DNA from: Acidobacteriota bacterium
GTDB lineage: Bacteria > Acidobacteriota > Blastocatellia > Pyrinomonadales > Pyrinomonadaceae
Reading direction: 5' to 3'
Length of the DNA: 47,847 nt
Assembly (NCBI GenBank): GCA_018269005.1
Contig: JAFDVK010000020.1
Coordinates: forward strand, 1-47,847
Of the stretch, positions 9,656 to 18,932 are shown one piece after another. A model generated the notes under the pieces. It made no database searches. It was not told the origin of the DNA and worked only from the letters and a program-made list of their open reading frames with translations. Position numbers and translations under genes: made by a program. Position 1 is the stretch's first letter; each line of letters opens with the position of its first letter.

Positions 9656-10135
9656 TTAGAGGGACGGGTCGTCGGCTTTGGCCGAGCGGTTCTCGTCGGT
9701 GCGTTTTATTGTACTCAAAGCTGAGTCGGTATAGTAGTGGATGCTTCCGGTCGCTCGGACTCCTTCTGCGACCTGCGGGTCCGCCGTAACGCTGAAGAAT
9801 GCAGGCTTTGCACCCGAAGGCTGTTCGATCGTGAGCTTGTAAACATAGCCGTTCACCGTCGGCGTTTCGCCCTTGAAGCCTTCATCGAGCAGGCCTTTTG
9901 TAACGAGGTCGTCGAATGTTGCGAACTTTCCCTTGTTGCCGGCAGCGAACTGAGCCTGATAGACCTTAAGCCGATCGAGCGTCTGTGCTGCGGCGGTCTC
10001 GTTGCCGGAACGGATCATTGCGCTCCAGCCGATGCCGCCGACCGCGATGAGAAGTGCGATGATCGCGATGACGATCATCAGCTCGATAAGGTTGAATCCG
10101 CGTTCATCACGCAAGGCACGGCGAATTGATCTCAT
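9656..10135 (-). CDS. Type IV pilin / type II pseudopilin-like prepilin
   Basis: 159 residues. A short basic leader (MRSIRRALRDERG) is followed by the prepilin peptidase site G|FNLIE with Glu at mature position 5, and then the hydrophobic helix LMIVIAIIALLIAVGGIGWSA that anchors pilins before assembly. The rest is a small globular domain (about 40-159) rich in beta-strand and ending in a charged tail. It would be cleaved by PilD-type peptidase and assembled into a type IV pilus or a type II secretion pseudopilus. No other pilus gene is nearby, so the exact role (major pilin PilA, minor pilin or GspG) cannot be decided. Confidence 0.85.
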   Translation of the reverse strand: MRSIRRALRDERGFNLIELMIVIAIIALLIAVGGIGWSAMIRSGNETAAAQTLDRLKVYQAQFAAGNKGKFATFDDLVTKGLLDEGFKGETPTVNGYVYKLTIEQPSGAKPAFFSVTADPQVAEGVRATGSIHYYTDSALSTIKRTDENRSAKADDPSL

Positions 10136-10314
10136 AGGCTAAAACGCTACTTTTCTCGATTCCCTGCACGTCCGGACAGGGCTGTTTGTTCCAGATTCTA
10201 GACGGTTTTGCCGCTATTTTCAAAGCCCGCTGTTTTTGGCCCGCAAACAATACCGGCAACTTTTTGATGCAGTTGAGCGTCTCTTTCAGCTAAAATAGTT
10301 TTTGGAGCCGAATC

Positions 10315-11337
10315 TTGAGGCTTCATTGCGGGATCTACCAAATGAGAGATTGGATCGCTTCAAGATCGCCAAAACCGTTCGCAGTCGTTGCCGACAATTC
10401 GGGCAGCCAAAAGCTCGCTCAAGTGTGCGACGCGGTCGGCGGCGTGATACGCGGCAAGCCGGAGAACATACGCCAAGCCCTCGTTGCGATAATTGCAGGC
10501 GGCCATCTGCTGATCGAAGATGTTCCCGGCATAGGCAAAACGACGCTCGCCAACGCATTTGCCCGTGCGTTCGATCTCGTGTTTCAGCGGATCCAGTTCA
10601 CATCGGACCTTTTGCCGTCGGACGTGACGGGCCTTTCCGTCTTCAATCAAAAAACGGGCGAGTTCGAGTGGAAGCCCGGCCCGATCTTCGCGAACCTCGT
10701 GCTCGCGGACGAGATCAACCGTGCGACGCCAAAGACGCAGTCAGCCCTTCTTGAAGCGATGGCCGAAATGCAGGTAACGGCCGAAGGCGAAACGAGGCCG
10801 CTGCCCGATCCATTCATCGTGATCGCGACGCAAAATCCCTCGGAGCATCACGGCACGTTTCCGCTGCCGGAATCTCAGCTCGACCGCTTCCTGCTGCGGT
10901 TGAACTTAGGTTATCCGACTCAGGACGATGAGCGCGAGATCCTTTTCGATCGCCAGGAACACGACCCGCTTGACCGTGTCGCCGCGGTGCTTAGTTCGCA
11001 GGAATTGCTTGAGATCCAGAGCAGCGTTGGACACGTTCGGGTGGATGAAGTGCTGGCGGATTATCTGCTCAAGATCGTCGATGCGACGCGACGGCACGAA
11101 TCGCTCGAACTCGGCGTGAGTCCTCGCGGTTCACTCGCTCTTTTCCGTGCGGCTCAGGCGAATGCTGTCATCGAAGGACGCAGTTTCTGCATTCCGGACG
11201 ACATAAAACACCTTGTAATTCCCTGTTTCGCTCACCGCATACTTGTCGGCACGCGCATCTCCGCGGGAACCGCACGCATCCGCGAGGCCGAACGCATCCT
11301 GCGATCCATCATAGATTCGATCGAGGTTCCGATCTAG
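10315..11337 (+). CDS. MoxR-family AAA+ ATPase
   Basis: 340 residues if it starts at the TTG at 10315, which has GGAG 7 nt upstream; an ATG at 10342 would give 331 residues. Walker A EDVPGIGKTTLA (about 69-80), a Walker B-type LVLADEINRATPKTQSALLEAM, the sensor segment IATQNPSEHHGTFPLPESQLDRFLLR and the C-terminal lid typical of AAA_3/MoxR proteins are all present. MoxR ATPases act as chaperones in maturation of protein complexes, often with a DUF58 and von Willebrand A-domain partner. The DUF58 gene follows 89 bp downstream on the same strand, the usual pairing. Confidence 0.93.
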   Translation: MRLHCGIYQMRDWIASRSPKPFAVVADNSGSQKLAQVCDAVGGVIRGKPENIRQALVAIIAGGHLLIEDVPGIGKTTLANAFARAFDLVFQRIQFTSDLLPSDVTGLSVFNQKTGEFEWKPGPIFANLVLADEINRATPKTQSALLEAMAEMQVTAEGETRPLPDPFIVIATQNPSEHHGTFPLPESQLDRFLLRLNLGYPTQDDEREILFDRQEHDPLDRVAAVLSSQELLEIQSSVGHVRVDEVLADYLLKIVDATRRHESLELGVSPRGSLALFRAAQANAVIEGRSFCIPDDIKHLVIPCFAHRILVGTRISAGTARIREAERILRSIIDSIEVPI

Positions 11338-11426
11338 CACACAGCAGCCTTAGACGCTCCGAATCATTTTGGGAACTCAAAGGAAGTTAGAATAGATCTC
11401 AAGACTTTCTGATCCGGGGTCTTCGT

Positions 11427-12830
11427 ATGGACGTCCGACTATTGTTAAAGCTCGTTTCGAAGCAAGATCTGCGAAACTTCGCGGTCGGAATTGTCGTCGT
11501 TACCGGCGGACTTGCCCTTGCCGGACTGACTCTTTATGCGCACGAAGCCCACGAATCCCGTCTTGCGGGTATCGCTGCGGGTCTTTCGCTCGTTTTCATC
11601 CTGCTGATCCTGCTTTTCGTGATCCCGCCGCTTGCAAAAAAGGCAAGCCGCGAAGCCTCTCAGCTGAACTTGCCGTTCGAGTTCACCCTTGGCGGGAGCG
11701 TGATGGCCGTGCTCATTATTGTCGTCGGGTTTTCAGCGTGGAACACAGGCAATAACCTGCTCTTTATCGTGCTTTCAGTAATGCTTGCGGCATCGACCGT
11801 CGGGTTTGCAGCCGGGTGGCTCACCCTGCGCAAGCTAGATATTAGGCTGCGCTTCCCAGAGTCCATTTACGCAGCGGAACCGTTCCCGATCACCCTCGAG
11901 GTCTCAAATCGAAAATGGTTCTTACCTGCATTCTCGATCGTGGCGGAAGTTCGCGGCAAAGAACGTGAAACGATCGCGGCCGCGGACGAAGTGAGCGAAG
12001 CCCTTCCGAACTTCATCGCAAAAAGATTGCTCGCGGCACCGCATACGAACCTTACCCTCGATCATATTACGTATATTCCGCCGCATGATTCGGTCCAGCG
12101 GCAAACCTCCCAAAGCTTCGCGGCCCGCGGACGCTTCAGGATCACTGACTTCGAGCTTTCAACCGGCTTTCCGTTCGGCTTTTTTCGGCATCGACGCCGT
12201 TTGGCGGCGAACGAGGCCGACATCTTGATCTTTCCGCGGCGTATGACTCGACGTGAAGAGGACGAGCTTTTTTCAAGCTTAGGCAGCCGCGAAGCGTTGA
12301 AAACACGCGGCTCCGGCGACGACCTGCTCTTCCTGCGCAATTACGAAGCGGCGGACGACATTCGCCGCATCGATTGGAAGGCAACGGCCCGAACGCAGAA
12401 CATAATGGTCCGCGAATTTGCCGCCGAAACCGATGCAAGGGTGAAGATATTGATCGGCGGCTTCGGCCCGGCGGCGAACGTACCGGCATTGCGCGAACGT
12501 ATCGCCGGAAAGACCGCTCATCACCCGGAATTTGAGGCAGCGATAAGCTTTGCCGCGACATTGCTCACAAACCTTGAGTCCGCAGGCGTGGAATTCTCCG
12601 TCTCGGTCGGTGACGCAGATCTTCTTCTTGGGAGTTCCAAAGCCCATCTTTTTTCCTGCCTTTCTGCCCTAGCCCTGGCCGAAACCCCGAAATCGATCGA
12701 ACCTAGATGGCTCGAAATACGTATGGCTGATACGGGTCCGAATGACGTTATCGTCGTCCTGACATCGGCTCGATCCGGGATCGATGCCGCATCCGCGGCT
12801 CATTCCCGATTGAAAACGATTACGTTCTAG
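11427..12830 (+). CDS. DUF58 membrane protein, partner of the MoxR ATPase
   Basis: 467 residues. Four hydrophobic segments lie in the first 140 residues (about 20-38, 45-66, 90-107 and 110-130). A large soluble part follows with the DUF58 hallmark region LRNYEAADDIRRIDWKATAR and MVREF at roughly residues 305-335. DUF58 proteins resemble von Willebrand A-like domains and are usually encoded next to MoxR, as here. GGGG precedes the ATG by several bases. Function is unknown in detail; by family it belongs to a membrane-linked assembly or stress module. Confidence 0.9.
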   Translation: MDVRLLLKLVSKQDLRNFAVGIVVVTGGLALAGLTLYAHEAHESRLAGIAAGLSLVFILLILLFVIPPLAKKASREASQLNLPFEFTLGGSVMAVLIIVVGFSAWNTGNNLLFIVLSVMLAASTVGFAAGWLTLRKLDIRLRFPESIYAAEPFPITLEVSNRKWFLPAFSIVAEVRGKERETIAAADEVSEALPNFIAKRLLAAPHTNLTLDHITYIPPHDSVQRQTSQSFAARGRFRITDFELSTGFPFGFFRHRRRLAANEADILIFPRRMTRREEDELFSSLGSREALKTRGSGDDLLFLRNYEAADDIRRIDWKATARTQNIMVREFAAETDARVKILIGGFGPAANVPALRERIAGKTAHHPEFEAAISFAATLLTNLESAGVEFSVSVGDADLLLGSSKAHLFSCLSALALAETPKSIEPRWLEIRMADTGPNDVIVVLTSARSGIDAASAAHSRLKTITF

Positions 12831-12881
12831 CATCTGATTCTTGTCACAAAATAGAGATCGGCGGTGTTTTAATACTGATGG

Positions 12882-13466
12882 GTGGCATTTTTCGATGCTG
12901 AAATGAGTGAGATCTACAACATTCTTGTGGACATAATGTCCGAACAATCCGCGGCATCGCGAGCGAATGAGAGAATAGGGTTCGAGGAGGCATTTGCGCT
13001 CCATCATCGAACCGTCTTTCGTGCTGCACGCTCGGTCGTTGCGGATCCCGGCATCGCAGAGGACGTCACTCAGGAAACCTTCATCCGGCTCTACAAAAAC
13101 CTCGATTCACTCGATAATGATGAAATGCTCAAGCCGTGGCTCATTCGTGTCGCAATAAATCTTGCCCGGAACGCGGTTCGCGGTACAATGAGAGCAAACA
13201 CCCGAGAGGATAATTACGTCAAAGAATATGGCCTGCAAGAAAAAAGTTCCGTCGAGGTGGATTTTGAGGAAAATGCAGGTGTGAATGACATTTACCGAGC
13301 GTTGGCCCACGTCAAGGAGCCGCTAAGGAGCTGCCTGGTGTTGAAGCAGCAGGGCCTCTCATATAAGGAGATCGCGACAAGCCTTGACTTGAATGTCGCG
13401 AGTATTGGCACTTTCGTAGCACGTGCGAGGCAGGAATTTTCGAAGTATTATTCCGGGAAGGCATAA
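12882..13466 (+). CDS. ECF-family RNA polymerase sigma factor
   Basis: Up to 194 residues from GTG at 12882; ATGs at 12903 and 12936 are equally possible, and 12936 (176 residues) gives the more usual length. Region 2 is seen in FEEAFALHHRTVFRAARSVV and IAEDVTQETFIRLYKNLDSL, and region 4 helix-turn-helix in RSCLVLKQQGLSYKEIATSL followed by DLNVASIGTFVARARQEF. Region 3 is missing, as in the ECF group. It would direct RNA polymerase to its own regulon, probably held in check by the anti-sigma factor encoded 6 bp downstream. Confidence 0.92.
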   Translation: MAFFDAEMSEIYNILVDIMSEQSAASRANERIGFEEAFALHHRTVFRAARSVVADPGIAEDVTQETFIRLYKNLDSLDNDEMLKPWLIRVAINLARNAVRGTMRANTREDNYVKEYGLQEKSSVEVDFEENAGVNDIYRALAHVKEPLRSCLVLKQQGLSYKEIATSLDLNVASIGTFVARARQEFSKYYSGKA

Positions 13467-13472
13467 GCAGTA

Positions 13473-14327
13473 ATGAATTGTATCGACATTGGAACAATAC
13501 AAGCCTTTCTTGACGGCGAACTCGATTTGGCACGTTCGGCCGAGGTGTCCGAGCATATCGACGAGTGCGACGCATGTGCATTGATGCTTTCTGAGGCCGA
13601 AGGCGAAGAGGCGGTCATTATGCCAGCCCTCGCAAGAGAGCTTGACGCTCTTGTCCCGACGCAGCGGCTTTGGGCGAAGATAAACGATCACATCGAAACG
13701 GAAAAACGGGAGCGTCCGTGGTACCAAAAGTTGGGTGCCCTCGCATTGACACTTCTTGCGAGGCCGTCATTTGCGGTCGCTACGGCGGCGTTGCTCTTTG
13801 TCGTGATCGGCACGGGCTTTTGGCTCTCGAACAAGCCGGAGGCAAACGACCAGGCCGCAATAGCAACGGTCAATAAGCCGGTCGCCATGGTCGCAAAGGC
13901 CGCCAATGGTCCGGATAGACCGTCTCCGGCCGCAGACCCGAAAGCGGAAGTGTTCGACGATATTCGCCCGTCCCGACAGTTGCGGCCGCGGACCACGACG
14001 GCTGCTTATACAGCAAGTGAACCTGCTCGGGCAACCCATGCGTCGGTCAAGCTCGATCCGGCAGAAATGGATTATGAGAATACGATCGCGGGGCTTTCAA
14101 GATCGCTTCAGGGACAGAAGGATTCTGTAATGGCCGTATCCGAACGTATCGCATTTGAGCGAGATATGGCCCTCGTGAACAATACGATCGATAAAATGCG
14201 GGCGCAGATCCGAAAAGACCCGAACGATGCTTCGGCACGCCAGGTCCTTTACAACTCGTATCAGAATAAGATCGATCTGCTAAACTCTGTCTCACAAAAG
14301 CAGGAGCTTGTCGCAAGTCTCAGATAG
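13473..14327 (+). CDS. Zinc-finger anti-sigma factor (single membrane pass)
   Basis: 284 residues. The N-terminus has the zf-HC2 anti-sigma domain: Cys3, then His28-x3-Cys32-x2-Cys35 in SEHIDECDACAL. One membrane segment is at about 100-120 (SFAVATAALLFVVIGTGFWL). The outer part (120-284) is Ala/Pro-rich and then helical, with a long charged helix at its end. The gene starts 6 bp after the sigma-factor stop, so the two are co-expressed. By family it would bind and silence the ECF sigma factor at the membrane until a signal outside releases it. Confidence 0.88.
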   Translation: MNCIDIGTIQAFLDGELDLARSAEVSEHIDECDACALMLSEAEGEEAVIMPALARELDALVPTQRLWAKINDHIETEKRERPWYQKLGALALTLLARPSFAVATAALLFVVIGTGFWLSNKPEANDQAAIATVNKPVAMVAKAANGPDRPSPAADPKAEVFDDIRPSRQLRPRTTTAAYTASEPARATHASVKLDPAEMDYENTIAGLSRSLQGQKDSVMAVSERIAFERDMALVNNTIDKMRAQIRKDPNDASARQVLYNSYQNKIDLLNSVSQKQELVASLR

Positions 14328-14346
14328 AGCTTCCCGCCACGAATTG

Positions 14347-15372
14347 ATGCTGACTTTTTTTAGATCTCTTACAATTTTGACCGCGCTCGCGGCTTTGCCG
14401 GCCATCGCAGCCGCGCAAAAAAATCCTATACCGGTACCGCCCGTCGCAAAAGTGCCGAGAGCGCCGGAGCCGCATTTTTCAGGCCCGCAGGAAAAGGCGA
14501 TAGTTGTAAGCCCGGACATAACGCTGAACCTTTGCATTCTTCGCGGAAAGCTCACAGTAAATTCGTGGCAGCGGAATGAAGTCCGTGTGTTCACCAGCGA
14601 AGGGTCCAGATTCGACTTCAAAGTTTTGCAGAAGGACTCGGCAAGTACGCCGGTTTGGATCTCGGTCAACGCGAGCCCCCGGACGCCGGGAAGTTCTATC
14701 GTTCCGCCAAGCGATTGCCTGAACGATGACGATATCGAGATCGAAGCTCCCGCCGGTACGACGCTTTCGATAAAAGGCCGCGAAGTCGTTCTTTCGGTCG
14801 ATTCGGTAAAGAACGTAACGGTCTCAACGTTTGGCGGCGGCACTCAGCTCAAGAATATTGCGGACGGAGTCTCGGCTCTCGTAAATCGCGGCAATATCAG
14901 CATAGAAGATTCTTCCGGACCGATCTCAGTTGAATCGACCACAGGCGACATCCTCGTCTTTGGCGTCAAACCCTCAAAGCCCGGCGACACGTTCCGTGCG
15001 AAAGCCCTTAGCGGCAACATCTCGATCATCGATTCGCGTCATCGGCAGATAGATGCCGGCACGATCTCTGGTGCGATCTCTTACACAGGAAGCATTCTGA
15101 ACGGCGGTGCCTATCGGTTCACTTCCCAAGGCGGGAACCTAAGGCTGAACCTTCCCAAAGACTCTTCGGCAAGGATCTCCGCGACCTACGGATTTGGTTC
15201 CTTCTCGAGCGGGTTTCGAGTAAAGACCGAGACGGAGAATATAACCGGCGAAGCGATAAAGACCATCGTCGGCACGATCGGTGACGCCAGCGACGCCGAG
15301 ATCAAGCTGACGACAACGAGCGGCGACATTATGTTCCGGCCGGTCGAACCCGAAGCAAAGCCCAAGAACTAG
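14347..15372 (+). CDS. Secreted DUF4097-like beta-helix protein
   Basis: 341 residues from the ATG at 14347, where a signal peptide starts (MLTFFRSLTILTALAALPAIAAAQ). An open frame extends to 14308 but only by overlapping the anti-sigma gene. The body shows the repeated short strands of the DUF4097 family: GNISIEDSSGPISVESTTGDI, GNISIIDS, GAISYTGS and a final TTSGDIMF, as expected of a right-handed beta-solenoid. Such genes often sit after ECF sigma/anti-sigma pairs. Its molecular role is not known. Its stop overlaps the stop of the convergent small gene by 4 bp. Confidence 0.72.
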   Translation: MLTFFRSLTILTALAALPAIAAAQKNPIPVPPVAKVPRAPEPHFSGPQEKAIVVSPDITLNLCILRGKLTVNSWQRNEVRVFTSEGSRFDFKVLQKDSASTPVWISVNASPRTPGSSIVPPSDCLNDDDIEIEAPAGTTLSIKGREVVLSVDSVKNVTVSTFGGGTQLKNIADGVSALVNRGNISIEDSSGPISVESTTGDILVFGVKPSKPGDTFRAKALSGNISIIDSRHRQIDAGTISGAISYTGSILNGGAYRFTSQGGNLRLNLPKDSSARISATYGFGSFSSGFRVKTETENITGEAIKTIVGTIGDASDAEIKLTTTSGDIMFRPVEPEAKPKN

Positions 15373-15665
15373 AGCGTCGCGAATTCACGCCCCGTTCGAG
15401 CGGCGAACTGCTCGAGGAGCGAACTCGCACCGCCTGAAGCTTCATCTCGCGTGATCCGTTCGACCCGCCACATCGGAATAAAATAATCGCTCGGATTCAA
15501 ATGCTCTTCGCCGGCTGCGACCGCACGGGCAAGATCCTCAAAATACCTAAGATCAACACCGCGAAGACTCACGCCCGCAGGCCCGATCTCGTCCAAGATC
15601 CCGAATAGCTTTTCTCTCGGTGTATGCAGGATCGCAACGACCGCTTCACCGGCTGCAAGTTTCAT
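15369..15665 (-). CDS. Small conserved-looking protein of unknown function
   Basis: 98 residues from the ATG at 15665; the frame is open up to 15743 but the added 26 residues look unlike a coding start. A TACAAT hexamer ends 8 nt before this ATG, and no Shine-Dalgarno sequence is present, so it may be leaderless. Sequence features: a beta-rich start (AAGEAVVAILHTPREKLFGIL), the segment GPAGVSLRGVDLRYFEDLAR, and WRVERITRDE. It is divergent from the Rad50/SbcC-like gene and convergent with the DUF4097-like gene. I do not recognise the family. Confidence 0.6.
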   Translation of the reverse strand: MKLAAGEAVVAILHTPREKLFGILDEIGPAGVSLRGVDLRYFEDLARAVAAGEEHLNPSDYFIPMWRVERITRDEASGGASSLLEQFAARTGREFATL

Positions 15666-15793
15666 ACACGCATATTGTAGCGATTTTTCGTCTCCGGCGT
15701 CGAAATTCGGTAGAATGAACGTCAAGGGACTTTTTGTCTGCATTCGGCTCGGAAATTGGAGTTTTCGATCTCTCCGAAGTGCCCGTTTTTGCG

Positions 15794-18460
15794 ATGTACA
15801 TCTCTCGCCTTGAGCTCGAAAACATCAAATCCTACCGCCGGGCGGCGTTTGACTTCGCTCCCGGTATTACCGCCATTCGCGGTGAGAACGGTGCCGGGAA
15901 AACCACGATCATCGAGGCCGTCGCGTGGGTGATGTTCGATATGCTCGACTACACGAAAGAGCAGTTCGTGCGTCGCGGAGAAAAAAAGGGTTCTGTGCGG
16001 GTAACATTTGTGAGCGGACTGGATGAACGCGAATACGAGATATTCCGCGATTCAGGAACAGCCTACTTCGCAAGGGATCCGCGTCTTGGTGCGGTCGTTG
16101 CGAACAAAAAAGAGGAAGTCCGGCGATTCGTCTGGCAGCATCTCGGCCTTGACCAGGGCACTGATCTCGAATCGCTTTTCCGTCAGGCGATCGGCGTACC
16201 GCAAGGCACATTCACCGCCGTCTTTCTCTCGACCGCAGCGAATAGAAAGGTGGTCTTCGATAGGCTTTTGAAGGTCGATGAATATCGCGAGGCCGCAGCA
16301 AAGCTGCTGGAGACGAGCCGTTTTGTCGAACATCGGATTTCGGACACGCGTGAACAGGTCGCGCGCATAGAAGGTGAACTTGTCCGTGCTGATACCTTGG
16401 CAGCCGAACGCGAAGAACTGTTGAGCGAGACAAAAGGCCTTGCAGAAAAGATCGCGTCCATCAGCCTCGACCTCAGTGCGGCAAGCGCCAAATTGCAGGC
16501 CGCAGAGAAGGAATATGCTCGCGTGTCCGAGCTTCAGGCCGCAGCAGCCGAAGCAAAAGCGGTTCACGGACGCGCGGAACTCGCGGCCGCCAATGCCGGA
16601 TCGCATTTCGAAGCCGCCGAAAAAGCTGATGCGGCGGTGACCGAATCTCGACCGGGAAATGAGCGGTATTTGGCGGCGGTCGCTAAGATCGCGCATCTTG
16701 AGAAAGTACGCATCGAACGCGACAAGGTCACGGCGGAAATAAGCTCGGCCAAGACACGGTCTGCCGCCGCCGAAACTGAGCTTCGCTCCTTCCGCGACAA
16801 ATTGATGCAGGCTGAGAATGCTGCCCGTGACGTGAATGAGCTTTCGCCAAAGGCCGCCGAACAGGATGCTCTCGATGCTTCGATCCGCGATCTCCGCGAG
16901 CGGCTGATCTCAGCGAAGGCTTCCGAAGCCGAGGCAGCAGCGTTGGACGCACAGCTTTCGCAAATGCGTGAAAAGTATCAGGCGAACCTCAAAGCTATCG
17001 CGGCAAATGCGGAGAAGGCCGCTGTCGCTGCTGAACTCGCCCAACTCGAGAGGCGGTCAGGTGAGATCGTTTCTTCGCTCGCATCTTTGCAGGCAAGCCT
17101 CGATCACGACGAGCGATTTCAACGCGAGATTCGCAACGGCCTCTGCCCGATCCTTTCCCAAAAGTGCCTGAATCTCGGTCCCGGCGAAACGCTGGAATCC
17201 TTCATCTCAAGCCAATTCTCGTCGCTGCGTACGCAGATCGGCGAATTAACGACCGAGCGGAACGCTGTCGATCAGCGGCTTGCGATCGCCCGCGAGGGAC
17301 AAAAGGCCGAAGCGGAGGCCGCTTCCTTGCGACAGCGGAATTTCGAGATCGAACGAGATGGAAAAGCACTTTCCGAACGAAGCAAGAGTTTGAAGGCGAA
17401 ATTTCCTGCAAGCACGGAAGTTACCGCTGAGATTGGCGTCCTCGATGCAAAACTTGCTTCGTTGTCCGATCCTCGCGGCCGTATAGCGGTCCTTGAGAAA
17501 CTTGCCGCTGAGAAGAATGTCCTTGTTGAGAACGTCAATAAGCTCGATGCCCTTGTGTCCGAGCTCAGTGCGGACCTGAAGCGTCTCGAGGCGGAACTTG
17601 CTCCTTTTGCCGACCTTGACGTCGAGCTTGCTGCCGCCAACGCCGAACGTGATGACAACACTCGATATCATCAAGCGTTCCTGGCCAACGTGACCACGGC
17701 CGCGGAACTTGAAACACGCCGCAAGGCTCTGAATGAGGCAACCGGTCAGTTACAAAATGCGGCGCGCGGAGCTGAGGTATCTGCTGCGGCACACAGTGAG
17801 GCTCTGGCCGCATTCGATCAAAACGATTTCGAGGAGAGCCGGCTGCTTGTTGCTGCCCTTGACCGTACACACGCCGCCGAAACCGCAAAACACACGGCCT
17901 TCAACGAACGGCTCGAAAAGATCGCCGCTGAGTTCGACAGGTTTGCCGACCTTCGTAAAACTCGCGACCAAGGCCTCGCCGAACGTGGGCGCCTTGATGC
18001 TGTTTCAAAGACGACAGCATTTATCCGCGACACGCTAAAAGAAGCGGCACCGCAGATCGCCCGTAATTATGTGCGGCACGTTGCGGTCGAAGCGAATCAG
18101 CTTTTCCGCGAGATAACTGGCAATGGCGAGCGCGTACTGAAATGGAATGACGATTACTCGGTTTCGGTCGAAGAAGATTCCTATGAGCGGCCTTTCGTCA
18201 GCCTTTCGGGCGGCGAGCAGATGTCGGCCGCATTGGCCGTTCGGCTCGCCCTGCTCAAGCAATTGACGGAGATCAGGATCGCGTTCTTTGATGAACCGAC
18301 GACGAACATGGACGAGGTCCGACGCGAGAATCTTGCGGCCGAGATACGCAGCATCACGAACTTCGATCAGCTTTTTGTCATCTCGCATGACGACACTTTT
18401 GATAATTACGTGGATAATGTAATCGTGCTCGGCGATAGGGCTCAGGCGAATTTTGAATGA
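15794..18460 (+). CDS. Rad50/SbcC-like SMC-family ATPase
   Basis: 888 residues from the ATG at 15794, where the family start MYISRLELENIKSYRRAAFDF begins. Walker A GENGAGKT is at 30-37, followed by long heptad-rich coiled coils. The apex is at the middle of the chain with Cys451-Pro...Cys458 (CPILSQKC), where Rad50 zinc hooks normally show CxxC. The second coil and the C-terminal ATPase lobe have LSGGEQ at 804-809 and Walker B IAFFDEP with Asp833-Glu834. By family it should organise DNA ends or hybrids with a nuclease partner. No SbcD/Mre11 gene is adjacent; instead the next gene, overlapping by 4 bp, is an RNase HI. Calling it sbcC would overstate the case. Confidence 0.88.
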   Translation: MYISRLELENIKSYRRAAFDFAPGITAIRGENGAGKTTIIEAVAWVMFDMLDYTKEQFVRRGEKKGSVRVTFVSGLDEREYEIFRDSGTAYFARDPRLGAVVANKKEEVRRFVWQHLGLDQGTDLESLFRQAIGVPQGTFTAVFLSTAANRKVVFDRLLKVDEYREAAAKLLETSRFVEHRISDTREQVARIEGELVRADTLAAEREELLSETKGLAEKIASISLDLSAASAKLQAAEKEYARVSELQAAAAEAKAVHGRAELAAANAGSHFEAAEKADAAVTESRPGNERYLAAVAKIAHLEKVRIERDKVTAEISSAKTRSAAAETELRSFRDKLMQAENAARDVNELSPKAAEQDALDASIRDLRERLISAKASEAEAAALDAQLSQMREKYQANLKAIAANAEKAAVAAELAQLERRSGEIVSSLASLQASLDHDERFQREIRNGLCPILSQKCLNLGPGETLESFISSQFSSLRTQIGELTTERNAVDQRLAIAREGQKAEAEAASLRQRNFEIERDGKALSERSKSLKAKFPASTEVTAEIGVLDAKLASLSDPRGRIAVLEKLAAEKNVLVENVNKLDALVSELSADLKRLEAELAPFADLDVELAAANAERDDNTRYHQAFLANVTTAAELETRRKALNEATGQLQNAARGAEVSAAAHSEALAAFDQNDFEESRLLVAALDRTHAAETAKHTAFNERLEKIAAEFDRFADLRKTRDQGLAERGRLDAVSKTTAFIRDTLKEAAPQIARNYVRHVAVEANQLFREITGNGERVLKWNDDYSVSVEEDSYERPFVSLSGGEQMSAALAVRLALLKQLTEIRIAFFDEPTTNMDEVRRENLAAEIRSITNFDQLFVISHDDTFDNYVDNVIVLGDRAQANFE

Positions 18461-18915
18461 AAGATGTAACGATAGTGTGCGACGGCTCAAGCCTCGGAAA
18501 CGGCAAAGGTGAACCTCGTGCTGCTGCGGTAGCTCTTCTCGGTTTTCGCGGCCTTTGGAAAGGCGTCGGGAAATTTCTTGGCCGTGCAACGAATCAGCAA
18601 GCCGAGATCGCTGCGGCCGCCCTCGGGCTTGAAGAACTGAAAGAACCTTGCCGCGTACGCCTTTTCAGTGACTCGCGATATGTCGTCGAAACGATGACGG
18701 GCAGCTTTCGGCGGAAAACGAATCATGATTGGTGGTCGCGTCTGGACAAGGCCGCGGAACGGCACACGGTCGAGTGGAATTGGATCAAGGGCCACAGCGG
18801 CCACGCGGTGCAGGAAGCAGCGGACAAGGCCGCTCGGAAGATCGCGTCGGCCGGGCACGTCGATCCTGACCTTTTGTCGGACGCTGTTGTTGACCTTGGC
18901 ACCGTCGAGCTTTGA
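18457..18915 (+). CDS. Ribonuclease HI family protein
   Basis: 152 residues. The RNase H fold is shown by its catalytic residues in order: Asp9 (VCDGSS), Glu50 (QQAEIAA), Asp72 (FSDSRYV), the His-containing KGHSGH at 111-116 and Asp123 (EAADKAAR). It would cut the RNA strand of RNA:DNA hybrids. The ATG overlaps the stop of the SMC-like ATPase as ATGA (4 bp), so translation is coupled. It is slightly more divergent than a housekeeping RnhA (the glycine-rich loop reads SSLGNGKGEP), so it may be a second, specialised copy. Confidence 0.88.
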   Translation: MKDVTIVCDGSSLGNGKGEPRAAAVALLGFRGLWKGVGKFLGRATNQQAEIAAAALGLEELKEPCRVRLFSDSRYVVETMTGSFRRKTNHDWWSRLDKAAERHTVEWNWIKGHSGHAVQEAADKAARKIASAGHVDPDLLSDAVVDLGTVEL

Positions 18916-18932
18916 TGTAGGATTTTTATTTT

